Origin: Bryobacterales bacterium
GTDB taxonomy: Bacteria; Acidobacteriota; Terriglobia; Bryobacterales; Bryobacteraceae
Reading direction: 5' to 3'
Length of the DNA: 38,197 nucleotides
NCBI GenBank assembly: GCA_020852755.1
Contig: JADZAF010000279.1
Span: forward strand, 1 to 38,197
The notes below the pieces were generated by a model. The model had not been told where the DNA came from, searched no databases, and was given only the letters and a program-made list of their open reading frames with translations. Below, piece by piece: positions 8,749 through 17,128 of this stretch. The position numbers and the translations under genes are program-made. The first letter of the stretch is position 1, and every line of letters starts with the position of its first letter.

Positions 8749-11700
8749 TTAGAAATGGAGCCGCAGAGTGTACTGCATCTCGCGTCCGCGGTTGGCCTGA
8801 CCCGTGGAGCGTCCGAACAGCGAGCTGGTCACCGTTACGTTCGGGCTCGAGGCCATGAAACTGTTGGTCAGGTTGTACGCTTCCATCTTGAACTCCAACC
8901 TCATGCTCTCGCCCCGTAGCGGGAAGAACTTGGAGAGCGTGGCGTCCATGTTGGCGAAGCGCGGGCCGGTTACCCCGGGGTACTGCCAGGGATTGGTGCG
9001 CCTGGTGTAGGCCGGCAGCACCTGGAATTTCGAGGTGTCGAAGTACCGGCTGCGCGTAGGGTTGTCGATGCGCGGATTCCCGTCCACGAGAGCTCCGCCG
9101 AAACGCAGGAAGGCGCCGGAGTTGTACGTAAACAGGCCGCTGGTGGACCACCCGCCCAGAACGGCGTTCAGCACCGAATTCATGTTTGCGAGGAACGGCC
9201 GTCCCTTCCCGAACGGAAGGTCGTAGCTGCCCGTCAGGCTCATGCGATGGCGCGGGCTGGCGCTATCGATATAAGTGAACAACTCCACGTACTGGTCGTC
9301 GGCGTTGAAGAACTCCTGCTGGTACTCGCGGTTGTAGGCATAGGCCCAGAGGAGGCTGTAGCCCCGGTTGGACCTGCGCTGTACGCGCAGTTGGACGGAG
9401 TGGTAGCGGTTCAGGCGGTCCGGCTCGAGCGCCTCGCTCAGTCCGGTGTAGTGCGGGTACGGGCGCAGCAGGCTGCCGATGCTGACCGTTCTCTGATAGC
9501 GCAGGGACCCCGGGAACGTTTCCGGAGTCAGGATGTTGTAGAACGGGTTCGGCACGGTTCGCGCCGTTTCCGTCTTGTAGGTATAGCCAAGGTTCGGGTC
9601 GGACTGGTTCAGGTTTCGGGTCCAGGGCACATTGCTGGAATAGTTCATCAGGAACGTGGCGTCCACCGAGAACTGCTGCGGCAGTTGCCGCTGTATGGAG
9701 AAGGTTGCCCGGTTGCTCACCGTGCTCTTCAGATCCTGGGCGCGCCAGAGGGGAGAGGCGCCCAGATTCTGATAGCGGCCCAGCGCTTTGCCGGTGGGCA
9801 GGATCAGTGGATTCGTGGCCGGAAACGGGTCCGAGAGATTGCCGCCCGGGATGCCTACCTGGCTGGGCGCCACGTAGGTCTGGGCGGTATACCCGTACAG
9901 GGTGATAGCCGTGGTCTGGAAGGGCTGCATCTGGCTGGGCGGAACCACGTTGCGTCCGTACCCGATGCGCACCGAGGTCTGATCGTTGATCCGGATGGCA
10001 ATGCCCGCCCGAGGCATGAATGCCAGCTTGCTGGTGTTGAACATGCCCCTCTTGTCGCTGCTCGCGAAGATCCACGCGCCGTTCCACTGGTAATTGATCT
10101 TGGCGAGGGCGGTCACGGCGTCGGGGATCTGCGGCGGAGCCGACTGGAACTCGGGAATGGGATTGGTGAGGTCCAGGTAGCGCGAGATGCGGTCTTGAGC
10201 GTCGGCCGGAGCGGTTTCATACTCGTAGCGCAAACCCAGGTTCAACGTGATGCGGCGATTCAGCTTGAAGTCGTCCTGAAGATAGAACCCGTAGTTGTTC
10301 GTCGTCAGCTCGTGCGGCGACTTGTATTGAGCCCAGGAATCGTTGCTGATGGCCCCCAGCAGGAAAGTGGCATACGAGTCGCCGCTCAGGCTGGTGTCCG
10401 GATTCAGGAACGTGTCGGCAGTGAGCGCCGGGCCGAAGTTGAAGGTCATCGGGTCGGGGTAGTTGATGAAGCCCCAGTTGCGGCGCAGCATGAACCCCGT
10501 TTTGATATCGTGGCGGCCGCGGGTCTGCACCAGCTTGACGTGCGCCGAAGCGTTCTTGGGGTGCTCGATCCAGAAGAACCGGTGGCCGAAATAGGCGTCC
10601 CCGATGTTCAGGTTCGGGTAGTACATGACCGGCAGGTCCTTGGTATAGGGCGCGAACCATTTGTTGGGCCAGAACTCCGCCAGGTCGCTGTCCTGGACTT
10701 CGCAGGTGGGGCAGGCGTAGTCGTCCTGAATCGAGCCGTAGCTGCCGCTCACGTTGAGCACGGTGTTGGCGTTGACCACATAGACGCTGTCGCCGGTGAT
10801 ATTCAGCGAGAACATGTTGCCGCCTTCGTCCTTCGGCATCGCGGGGGTGTCCACCGTGTGGGCCTCGTCGATCCTGTTACGGAACTGACTGTAGCGGGAA
10901 AACACGCGCCACTTGTCCGTTACGTTGTAGTCCATGCGGTTGGAGAAGTTCCAGTAATCCGTGAACCAGGTGTAGGACTCCTTGAAGTTGTTGACGCCGG
11001 TGATGTCGTCGCCGGGATTGTTGGGTTTCCAGATATCTTGCACGAAGCGCGCCGCGGTGGAGTCTATCCGCTGAGCGGGAATCCGGTTTCCGGCGAAGGG
11101 CGTCCGCGTGACCTTGCCCGCGCTGTCGAGAACCGTGGACCAGGGGTCGTAAATCGTTCGCAGCCCGCCGTCGGCGTTCAGCGATCGCGAAAAATCGCCG
11201 GTACGCTCCAGATCGGTCGGCATGGTGCGCAGGTTGAGCCGCGGGTCCTTGGTGCGCCACTGCTCCCAGGCCGTGAAGGCAAAGAGCTTGTTCTTCTTCA
11301 CCGGATGCCCCACGGTGCCGCCCCAGATATGATTGCGAACGAAGTTCGGTGTGCGGCTGATGGCATCGCTTACCGCGTTCAACTTCGGATTGCGGCCGAA
11401 ATAGTAGGCCGTGCCGTGGAAGGCGTTGCTGCCGGACGCCATAGCCAGGCTCATAATGCCCCCGGCGCTATTGCCGAACTCCGCGTCCACGCTGTTCTGC
11501 TGGACCGTGAACTCCTGCACCGCGTCCATCGGGGGTGCGTAGGAGGCCTTGTTGGTCATCATCAACGGCGCGCCGTCCAGCAGGAGATCGAGTTTGCCGT
11601 TGGTGGCGCCGCCGATGTCGATGGTCGCCGCGCCCCACATATCGAAGGGATTGTTGGCGCCCCAGCCGCGGTCCACCACCGAGGGATCGATCAGCGCCAG

Positions 11701-12168
11701 CCGGAAGGGGTTGCGCCCCAGGATGGGCAGATCCGTAAGCATCTTCCGGTCGATGGTCAGATCCACCGTGGAGGTGTTGAACTTGACCGACGGCAGCGTT
11801 TCGGAGACGGTGACCTGCTCGGCCACGCTCCCCACGGTCAGGACCGGGTTCACCGTGATGTCCGCCCGGACCTGAACCGTGATGTTCTCCTGAACGAACT
11901 TGTTGAATCCGGTTTGCTCCACCGTCACGGTGTAGGAGCCGGGCTCGACGAAGTCGAAGACATATTGGCCGCTCGCGCTCGTTTCCTTGCTGCTGGCAAT
12001 ACCGGTGTTGATGTTCGCCAAGGTGACTTTCGCGCCCACGATCACCGCTTCGCTGCTGTCGGTAACGACGCCCTGGACCTTTGCCCGGTAGTCCTGGGCA
12101 GGCGCGCCCGAACCGAACAACACCCCGGCTATCAGCAGAAAACCGCCTCTCGCACACACGCTTCGCAT
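8749..12168 (-). CDS. Oar-type TonB-dependent outer-membrane receptor
   Basis: The 1139-residue product has a signal peptide (about 1-25, ending APAQ), a carboxypeptidase-regulatory-like beta-sandwich (about 27-110, with VQGVVTDSSEAVIVGAKV and GQYVFDFVEPGSYTV), a plug domain with LPILGRNPF near 175, and a long beta-barrel ending in the aromatic residue Phe (YTLRLHF), the usual signal for outer-membrane insertion. This architecture is abundant in Acidobacteriota and is also seen in myxobacterial Oar. It should take up a large or glycan-like substrate using TonB energy; no substrate is evident from the neighbours. The ATG at 12168 is chosen because it starts the signal peptide and has a GAGGAGG Shine-Dalgarno nine bases upstream; the frame is open to 12261 without such support. 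Confidence 0.92.
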   Translation of the reverse strand: MRSVCARGGFLLIAGVLFGSGAPAQDYRAKVQGVVTDSSEAVIVGAKVTLANINTGIASSKETSASGQYVFDFVEPGSYTVTVEQTGFNKFVQENITVQVRADITVNPVLTVGSVAEQVTVSETLPSVKFNTSTVDLTIDRKMLTDLPILGRNPFRLALIDPSVVDRGWGANNPFDMWGAATIDIGGATNGKLDLLLDGAPLMMTNKASYAPPMDAVQEFTVQQNSVDAEFGNSAGGIMSLAMASGSNAFHGTAYYFGRNPKLNAVSDAISRTPNFVRNHIWGGTVGHPVKKNKLFAFTAWEQWRTKDPRLNLRTMPTDLERTGDFSRSLNADGGLRTIYDPWSTVLDSAGKVTRTPFAGNRIPAQRIDSTAARFVQDIWKPNNPGDDITGVNNFKESYTWFTDYWNFSNRMDYNVTDKWRVFSRYSQFRNRIDEAHTVDTPAMPKDEGGNMFSLNITGDSVYVVNANTVLNVSGSYGSIQDDYACPTCEVQDSDLAEFWPNKWFAPYTKDLPVMYYPNLNIGDAYFGHRFFWIEHPKNASAHVKLVQTRGRHDIKTGFMLRRNWGFINYPDPMTFNFGPALTADTFLNPDTSLSGDSYATFLLGAISNDSWAQYKSPHELTTNNYGFYLQDDFKLNRRITLNLGLRYEYETAPADAQDRISRYLDLTNPIPEFQSAPPQIPDAVTALAKINYQWNGAWIFASSDKRGMFNTSKLAFMPRAGIAIRINDQTSVRIGYGRNVVPPSQMQPFQTTAITLYGYTAQTYVAPSQVGIPGGNLSDPFPATNPLILPTGKALGRYQNLGASPLWRAQDLKSTVSNRATFSIQRQLPQQFSVDATFLMNYSSNVPWTRNLNQSDPNLGYTYKTETARTVPNPFYNILTPETFPGSLRYQRTVSIGSLLRPYPHYTGLSEALEPDRLNRYHSVQLRVQRRSNRGYSLLWAYAYNREYQQEFFNADDQYVELFTYIDSASPRHRMSLTGSYDLPFGKGRPFLANMNSVLNAVLGGWSTSGLFTYNSGAFLRFGGALVDGNPRIDNPTRSRYFDTSKFQVLPAYTRRTNPWQYPGVTGPRFANMDATLSKFFPLRGESMRLEFKMEAYNLTNSFMASSPNVTVTSSLFGRSTGQANRGREMQYTLRLHF

Positions 12169-12233
12169 TTGGGATACCCTCCTCAGCGGCCAGGGACTCG
12201 CGGGTTTCGCGCCTCCCGCCGCCAGATGGCAGT

Positions 12234-12261
12234 AGTATATCCCCATTCTCACCGGTGGCAA
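12234..12261 (-). promoter_or_regulatory. Promoter of the TonB receptor gene
   Basis: On the minus strand TTGCCA (12256-12261) and TATACT (12234-12239) are separated by 16 bases; each matches five of six sigma-70 consensus positions. The predicted transcript starts near 12227 and has a leader of about 58 bases containing the GAGGAGG ribosome site. This is one of the few conventional -35/-10 promoters visible in the window. Confidence 0.55.
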
Positions 12262-12449
12262 CCTGGATTACGCCTGTGAGTCGAAGTCCGCGGCCCGCAA
12301 GGTATCTTTTCATACCATCGCACCTGAATCAGCAATTAGAGAGAGTGACAGCCGGGAAGCACCGAATGAGAGGACTCACTACCTGCCGGGGGCTTTCGTG
12401 AACCGGGTTCACGGAGCCGTGATCCGCGAAGCCGCCGCGACGCCCACAC

Positions 12450-12472
12450 CCGGCGGTCCTTCAGACCGCCGG
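12450..12472. repeat. Perfect 9-bp inverted repeat (hairpin)
   Basis: CCGGCGGTC (12450-12458) and GACCGCCGG (12464-12472) flank a five-base loop. No T-run follows on either strand, so it is not an obvious terminator. The arms are identical to the outer nine bases of the terminator hairpin at 30122-30150. The rest of the gap 12262-12542, apart from the receptor promoter, shows nothing else I can name. Confidence 0.5.
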
Positions 12473-12542
12473 AGCCCGCTGGCCGCCGGCGGCCGTGCTT
12501 CCCCGCCGGGCAACACCAGCGGCAGGCCAGTGTGGCCTCGGA

Positions 12543-12733
12543 TGCAGATTCGGCGCTTGACCTGGCTGAGGAATGCCTTCAGCTGGAAGCGGGAGAACCT
12601 GCAAGCGGCGGTTGCGTTGCACTTCGCCTACTACAATTTCTGCCGGATTCATCGTAGCCTGCGGGTCACCCCGGCCATGGAAGCGGGGATCAGGGATCAC
12701 GCGTGGACCATCGCGCACCTGCTGGCTCGAAAA
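12543..12733 (+). pseudogene. Remnant of a transposase (C-terminal fragment)
   Basis: The translation from about 12543 contains RRLTWLRNAFSWKREN, then ALHFAYYNFCRIHRSL and RVTPAMEAGIRDHAW. This is the C-terminal part of a DDE-type transposase of the kind often labelled IS1-like, whose usual text is AHYNFCRVH(K/S)TLRVTPAMEAGI. The N-terminal and most catalytic parts are missing and no inverted terminal repeats are seen, so it is a decayed fragment. The frame stays open to 12820, where it runs into the end of hicB on the other strand; that tail is not transposase-like. Confidence 0.7.
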
Positions 12734-12790
12734 TCAGGTCAACCGCCCAAACCCTGCTGGGTTCCCGCAAGCGCAAAGGCCACGACCGCT

Positions 12791-13120
12791 TTAGCCGGCC
12801 CCCAATGTCATCCCGCTTAAGCGATCCACAATAAACGAGTTCAGGCTTTTCCCTAGACGCCTTGCCTCCAGGGCGATATGGCGGTGCAATTCTGGGGGCA
12901 TACGCACGAGAAACTTACCAGAGAATGGCCGCTCTGGCTCTTCATTACGCGAGGTGCAGAATTCGAGGTAGTCTTCGACGGAATCCTCGAAGGCGCGCTT
13001 CAATTCCTCTACGGAGTCACCCTCGAAGGTGATTACATCACGGGTATTGATGACTTCTCCGTGCAGGATGTTTGCCTGACTGTCGAATTCAACAATGGCC
13101 TCGTATCCTTTATAGGTCAT
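12791..13120 (-). CDS. hicB: HicB-family antitoxin
   Basis: The 109-residue product has the HicB fold at its N terminus (TYKGYEAIVEFDSQANILHGEV, then the VEELKRAFEDSVEDYLEFC helix) and a ribbon-helix-helix-like C terminus (KFLVRMPPELHRHIALEA). It should neutralise HicA and bind the operator at 13381-13403. The ATG at 13120 overlaps the hicA stop as ATGA and has a GGAGG site seven bases upstream; the longer open frame upstream lies within hicA. The toxin-first gene order is usual for hicAB. Confidence 0.88.
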   Translation of the reverse strand: MTYKGYEAIVEFDSQANILHGEVINTRDVITFEGDSVEELKRAFEDSVEDYLEFCTSRNEEPERPFSGKFLVRMPPELHRHIALEARRLGKSLNSFIVDRLSGMTLGAG

Positions 13121-13374
13121 GGTAGACCTCCCGGCTTGATATCGGCCTCCACCAAAAAGCGTCTCATCGACGCCACAGCGCCGCAATTCGTTTCTTTCTG
13201 TGGGTGCGGACGATGAAAGACGGCGCGTATCCCCCGTAGCGAAATACGTACGCGCGAACCCCGACCTTCGCTGATCTCGGCCCCGAAGTGCCTTAACATG
13301 CTTTCGATCTCTGCCCATGGGATATTGGCCCGCTTCTCGAGAATTGCCTCCAGCGTAGGCTGGTGCCTGTCCAC
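13117..13374 (-). CDS. hicA: HicA-family toxin
   Basis: The 85-residue product matches the longer HicA subfamily: an N-terminal TLEAILEKRANIPWAEIESML segment, then SEGRGSRVRISLRGIRAVFHRP and GAVASMRRFL. HicA proteins are small double-stranded-RNA-binding-fold mRNA interferases. In many HicA the catalytic residue lies in a G-S-H motif; here it reads G-S-R, and the only histidines nearby are in FHRPH, so the active residue is less clear. The start is GTG at 13374, six bases after a TATCAT -10 box. The pair lies beside a transposase remnant, suggesting acquired DNA. Confidence 0.85.
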   Translation of the reverse strand: MDRHQPTLEAILEKRANIPWAEIESMLRHFGAEISEGRGSRVRISLRGIRAVFHRPHPQKETNCGAVASMRRFLVEADIKPGGLP

Positions 13375-13380
13375 GTGATT

Positions 13381-13403
13381 ATGATATCACAAAAAGATAT
13401 CAT
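13381..13403. promoter_or_regulatory. Palindromic hicAB operator overlapping the promoter
   Basis: ATGATATC (13381-13388) and GATATCAT (13396-13403) form a perfect inverted repeat with a seven-base spacer. On the minus strand the extended -10 (TGA then TATCAT, 13381-13389) lies within the left arm, and the hicA GTG is six bases beyond. The geometry is what a ribbon-helix-helix antitoxin needs to repress its own leaderless promoter. Confidence 0.6.
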
Positions 13404-13464
13404 TGCGAGACGGGTGTTTCGCCAATTGGAGGCCTCGGATTCCCTCATCTTATTGTAAACACAG

Positions 13465-13478
13465 CGAATATTTATTCA
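13465..13478. promoter_or_regulatory. Upstream ARG box (ArgR site)
   Basis: CGAATATTTATTCA matches the core of the E. coli ARG box (TGAAT-N4-ATTCA) at nine of ten fixed positions. It lies about 80 bases upstream of the main pair of boxes before argF, an arrangement that would allow cooperative or looped ArgR binding. Confidence 0.5.
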
Positions 13479-13526
13479 TTCCGGGCAGCAACGCAAGCTA
13501 GGACACTACCTTCAGCCGGCGCCCGC

Positions 13527-13556
13527 TTGACGCCCTTCCCCGTTTTGTGTAATTAT
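13527..13556 (+). promoter_or_regulatory. Promoter of the argFGHR operon
   Basis: TTGACG (13527-13532, five of six) and AATTAT (13551-13556, four of six, preceded by TGT as an extended -10) are 18 bases apart. Transcription would begin near 13563, between the two proximal ARG boxes, leaving a leader of about 36 bases with a CGGAGG ribosome site at 13583-13588. ArgR bound to the boxes would block RNA polymerase. Confidence 0.5.
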
Positions 13557-13579
13557 TCATTTACCTGAATAATCATTCA
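13546..13579. promoter_or_regulatory. Tandem ARG boxes over the argF promoter
   Basis: The right box TGAATAATCATTCA (13566-13579) is a perfect TGAAT-N4-ATTCA palindrome. The left box TGTGTAATTATTCA (13546-13559) matches eight of the ten fixed positions. Their centres are 20 bases apart; known ArgR operators use pairs 20-21 bases apart for one hexamer. The left box overlaps the -10 and the right one lies just past the expected start point. Confidence 0.72.
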
Positions 13580-13598
13580 CATCGGAGGCGTTTTTTCC

Positions 13599-14543
13599 GT
13601 GAGCACCGCAGTTCGGGCCATCAAAATTCACAGGATCTCGGCCCCGGACCTCACCCGGGACCTGGACCTGACCAACGACGAACTGGCGCACCTGCTGGAA
13701 CTGGCGCGGGACGTGAAGTCCGCGCCCCGGCTCTATGCGCGCTCCCTGGATGGCCAGCATCTGGCGATTCTATTCGAGAAACCCTCCCTGCGCACCCGCC
13801 TCACCTTCGAACTCGCCATCAAGCAACTGGGCGGCGACTGCGTGGTCTGCGAGGGGCCTATCGGCAAGCGCGAGCCACTGAAGGACGTCGCCCGCAACCT
13901 GGACCGGTGGGTCAACGCCATTGTCGCCCGGACTTTTCTGCAGAGCACTATCGACGACCTGGCGGCCTGGTCCTCCGCGCCGGTCATCAACGCCTTGAGC
14001 GACCTTTACCATCCCTGCCAGGCCCTGGCTGACATTCTGACCGTCGTCGAGCAATTCGGCAGCCCGCGCGGCGTAAACCTGGCTTTTGTCGGCGACGGCA
14101 ATAACGTGGCCCACTCCCTGATGCTCACCGCAACGCGGCTGGGCGCCAACTTCGCCATCGCCTCCCCTCCGGGCTATGGCCCCAACCCCTCCGTGGTCGC
14201 GCAGGCCGAAGGGCTGGCGGCGGTGTCCGGAGCGAAAATCACGATCACCCACGATCCCCGGGAGGCGGTGGCCGGCGCCAACGCTGTCTACACCGACGTG
14301 TGGACCAGCATGGGCCAGGAATCCCAGGCGGCCGAGCGGCGGCAGAGATTCCTGCCCTACCAGGTGAACGCGGGGCTGATGAGCCTGGCCCGCCCCGACG
14401 CCCGCTTCATGCACTGCCTGCCCGCACGCCGTGACGAGGAGGTCACCGACGAGGTGATCGAGGGCCCCAACTCGGTGGTCTTCGACCAGGCCGAAAACCG
14501 GCTGCACGCCCAGAAGGCCCTCCTGCTGATGATGCTGGCTTGA
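13599..14543 (+). CDS. argF: Ornithine carbamoyltransferase
   Basis: The 314-residue product makes citrulline from ornithine and carbamoyl phosphate, the sixth step of arginine synthesis. The carbamoyl-phosphate loop is FEKPSLRTR (63-67, Leu in place of the more usual Thr), with LYHPCQALADI at 138-145; the ornithine loop is DVWTSMGQE and the closing motif HCLPARR near 272. DVWTSMG and HCLPA favour ornithine over acetyl- or succinylornithine as substrate. Start is a GTG at 13599 with CGGAGG ten bases upstream. First gene of the operon, ten bases before argG. Confidence 0.95.
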   Translation: MSTAVRAIKIHRISAPDLTRDLDLTNDELAHLLELARDVKSAPRLYARSLDGQHLAILFEKPSLRTRLTFELAIKQLGGDCVVCEGPIGKREPLKDVARNLDRWVNAIVARTFLQSTIDDLAAWSSAPVINALSDLYHPCQALADILTVVEQFGSPRGVNLAFVGDGNNVAHSLMLTATRLGANFAIASPPGYGPNPSVVAQAEGLAAVSGAKITITHDPREAVAGANAVYTDVWTSMGQESQAAERRQRFLPYQVNAGLMSLARPDARFMHCLPARRDEEVTDEVIEGPNSVVFDQAENRLHAQKALLLMMLA

Positions 14544-14553
14544 ACCGATTTTT

Positions 14554-15756
14554 ATGAGCAAACCAAAGAAAGTGGCCCTCGCCTATTCGGGCGGGTTGGA
14601 CACCTCGATCATTATTCCCTGGCTCAAAGAGAATTACGGATGTGAAGTCGTCGCTGTGTGCGGCGACATCGGCCAGGGTGAAGACGAACTCGCCGGGCTG
14701 GAAGAGAAAGCGCGCGCCACTGGCGCCTCGGAAGTCTACATCGAGGACATGCGCGAAGAGTTCGTAACCGGGTACCTGTGGCGCCTGGTGCGCGCCGGGG
14801 GCGTCTACGAATACAAGTACCTCTTAGGCACCTCCATCGCCCGGCCCCTTCTGGCCAAGCGCCAGGTGGAAGTGGCGCTCAAAGCCGGCTGCGACGGCCT
14901 GGCCCACGGGTGCACCGGCAAGGGCAACGATCAGGTGCGCTTCGAACTCACTTACATGGCCCTGGCGCCCCACCTGCGCGTGATCGCGCCCTGGAGGGAG
15001 TGGAACATCGTCTCGCGCGAGGACGCCCTGCGTTACGCCGCCGAGCACAACGTTCCGGTCTCCGCCTCCACCACCAAGATCTACAGCCGCGACCGCAACC
15101 TGTGGCACATCTCTCACGAGGGCGGCGCGCTGGAAGACCCCGCCAATGCCGCCCCCGACGATATCTGGATGCTGACCCGCAGCCCCAAAGACGCGCCCGA
15201 CGCGCCCGCCGAGGTGACCATCGGGTTCGAGAACGGCGTCCCCGTCTCGGTGAACGGGACCCGCATGAGCGGCGCCGGACTGGTGGAGGCACTGAACCGC
15301 ATCGGCAGCGAGCACGCCATTGGCCGCATCGACCTGGTGGAGAACCGTTTTGTGGGCATGAAGTCGCGCGGCTGCTACGAGACGCCGGGCGGCACGCTCA
15401 TCATGGCGGCTCACCGCGAACTGGAAGCGCTCACCCTGGATCGCAGCACCCTGCACTACAAGCAGCGGCTGGCTATCGATTACGCCACCCTGGTCTACAA
15501 CGGCATGTGGTTCACTCCCTTGCGCGAGGCGCTGGACGCGTTCTTCGAAACCACGGCTCGCACCACTACCGGAGAAGTCACCCTGCGGCTCTACAAGGGC
15601 AATATCGAACCGGTCAGCCGGAAGTCGCCCTATTCCCTCTACTCGCTGGACATCGCCAGCTTCACCATGGGCGCGGGGTACGACCAGAAGGACGCGCTCG
15701 GCTTCATCAACCTGATCGGCCTGCCGATCCGGGTGCTGGCAGCCAAGACGGCATGA
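14554..15756 (+). CDS. argG: Argininosuccinate synthase
   Basis: The 400-residue product joins citrulline and aspartate with ATP to form argininosuccinate. The N-terminal ATP pyrophosphatase loop is AYSGGLDTS (10-18), followed by VCGDIGQGED and the typical core YKYLLGTSIARP, HGCTGKGNDQVRFE and VSASTTKIYSRDRNLWHIS. Length is normal for the family. No clear Shine-Dalgarno precedes the ATG, ten bases after argF, so translation may depend on coupling to argF. argH starts ten bases after its stop. Confidence 0.97.
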   Translation: MSKPKKVALAYSGGLDTSIIIPWLKENYGCEVVAVCGDIGQGEDELAGLEEKARATGASEVYIEDMREEFVTGYLWRLVRAGGVYEYKYLLGTSIARPLLAKRQVEVALKAGCDGLAHGCTGKGNDQVRFELTYMALAPHLRVIAPWREWNIVSREDALRYAAEHNVPVSASTTKIYSRDRNLWHISHEGGALEDPANAAPDDIWMLTRSPKDAPDAPAEVTIGFENGVPVSVNGTRMSGAGLVEALNRIGSEHAIGRIDLVENRFVGMKSRGCYETPGGTLIMAAHRELEALTLDRSTLHYKQRLAIDYATLVYNGMWFTPLREALDAFFETTARTTTGEVTLRLYKGNIEPVSRKSPYSLYSLDIASFTMGAGYDQKDALGFINLIGLPIRVLAAKTA

Positions 15757-15766
15757 GGATCGTGCG

Positions 15767-17128
15767 ATGAAATTGTGGGGCGGGCGGTTCGAAAGCGGCC
15801 CATCCGAGGTGTTCGAGCGCTTCTCCGGCTCGCTTCATTTCGACCGCCGCCTGCTGGATGCCGATATCCGCGGCTCCCAGGCCTGGGCACGGGCGCTGGA
15901 ACGGGTCGGCATCCTCACACCCGGGGAGCGCGAGCAGATCGTGGCGGCGTTCGACCGGATCCGCCAGGATGCCGGCCTGTTCGAGGGGGCGGCGGATGAA
16001 GATGTCCACACCCTGGTCATCCGGAAGCTGAAGGAACACGTGGGCGAGTTGGCGGATAAGATCCACACCGGCCGCAGCCGCAACGAACAGGTATCGCTGG
16101 ATACGCGCCTCTGGGTGCGGGAGGAGTGCGGCCGCGCGCGCGGCCTGCTGGTTGCGCTGCTGGAAGCGCTGCTCGATGCCGCCGCGCGCTGGCCGGAGGC
16201 CGTGATCCCCGGCTACACACACCTGCGCCGCGCCCAGCCGGTGCTCTGGGCCCACTACCTGCTGGCTTACTTCGAGATGTTCGCCCGCGACTGGGAGCGC
16301 TTCGGGGAGGCGCGCCGCAGGGCCAATGTGCTGCCCCTCGGGTCGGGTGCGCTGGCCGGCAGCGGGTTTCCCTTCGACCGCGAGGAGATGGCGCGCGACC
16401 TCGGCTTTGACGGCATCACCGCGAACAGTATGGACGTCTCGGCGGACCGCGATTTCGTGCTCGATTTTCTCTACGCCGCTTCCTGTGCCATGCTGCATTT
16501 GAGCCGGCTGGCCGAGGACTGGATCCTCTATTCGAGCGAGGAATTCGGCTGGCTGGAACTGGCCGATGAGGTGACCAGCGGGTCCAGCCTGATGCCCCAG
16601 AAGAAGAACCCCGACTCGCTGGAACTGATCCGCGGGAAGACGGGCCGGGTCATTGGAGCTCTGACTTCGCTGTTCATCACGGTAAAGGGCCTGCCGCTGA
16701 CCTATAACCGGGACATGCAAGAGGACAAGGAGCCGCTGTTCGAAGCAGCGGACCAACTCGCGGGTTCGCTGGAGATGGCCTGCGTGGTTGCCGCTTCGAT
16801 TCGCCTCAACCCGGCCCGTCCGCTGGCCGCGGTGGAGGAAAGCTGGGCGGTGGCCACCGACCTGGCGGAGGCCCTGGCCCGCTCGGGAGTTCCTTTCCAT
16901 CAGGCCCACCAGAGAGTGGGGCGGCTGGTGCTCGAGAACCTGCGCCAGGGGAAGAGGCCCCGGGATCTCACCGCGGACGATTTGCGGGATTTTCCGCCCG
17001 AGTGCCTAGCCCTGCTGGACCCCCGCAAGGGCATCGAGTCCCGGGAACTGCCGGGCGGCACCGGCCCCCGCGCGGTGGCCGACGCCCTGGAGACGGCCCG
17101 CAAGCGCCTGGCCGGGATGCGGGGATGA
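15767..17128 (+). CDS. argH: Argininosuccinate lyase
   Basis: The 453-residue product cleaves argininosuccinate to arginine and fumarate, the last step of the pathway. It has the fumarase/aspartase superfamily signature GSSLMPQKKNPDSLE around residues 272-286, which includes the mobile catalytic-serine loop, plus the N-terminal KLWGGRF and the central HTGRSRNEQVSLD blocks. It follows argG closely and its stop overlaps the argR start. Confidence 0.97.
   Translation: MKLWGGRFESGPSEVFERFSGSLHFDRRLLDADIRGSQAWARALERVGILTPGEREQIVAAFDRIRQDAGLFEGAADEDVHTLVIRKLKEHVGELADKIHTGRSRNEQVSLDTRLWVREECGRARGLLVALLEALLDAAARWPEAVIPGYTHLRRAQPVLWAHYLLAYFEMFARDWERFGEARRRANVLPLGSGALAGSGFPFDREEMARDLGFDGITANSMDVSADRDFVLDFLYAASCAMLHLSRLAEDWILYSSEEFGWLELADEVTSGSSLMPQKKNPDSLELIRGKTGRVIGALTSLFITVKGLPLTYNRDMQEDKEPLFEAADQLAGSLEMACVVAASIRLNPARPLAAVEESWAVATDLAEALARSGVPFHQAHQRVGRLVLENLRQGKRPRDLTADDLRDFPPECLALLDPRKGIESRELPGGTGPRAVADALETARKRLAGMRG

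Noticed and set aside
9247-12279. 1010-codon open frame on the plus strand opposite the TonB receptor
   Set aside because: It has no recognisable domain, and the opposite strand carries a full receptor with signal peptide, ribosome site and promoter. It is a composition artefact.
12398-12820. Intact 140-residue gene containing the transposase text
   Set aside because: Only the middle part resembles a transposase; the first 48 and last 30 residues are unrelated and there are no IS ends. It was called a remnant instead.
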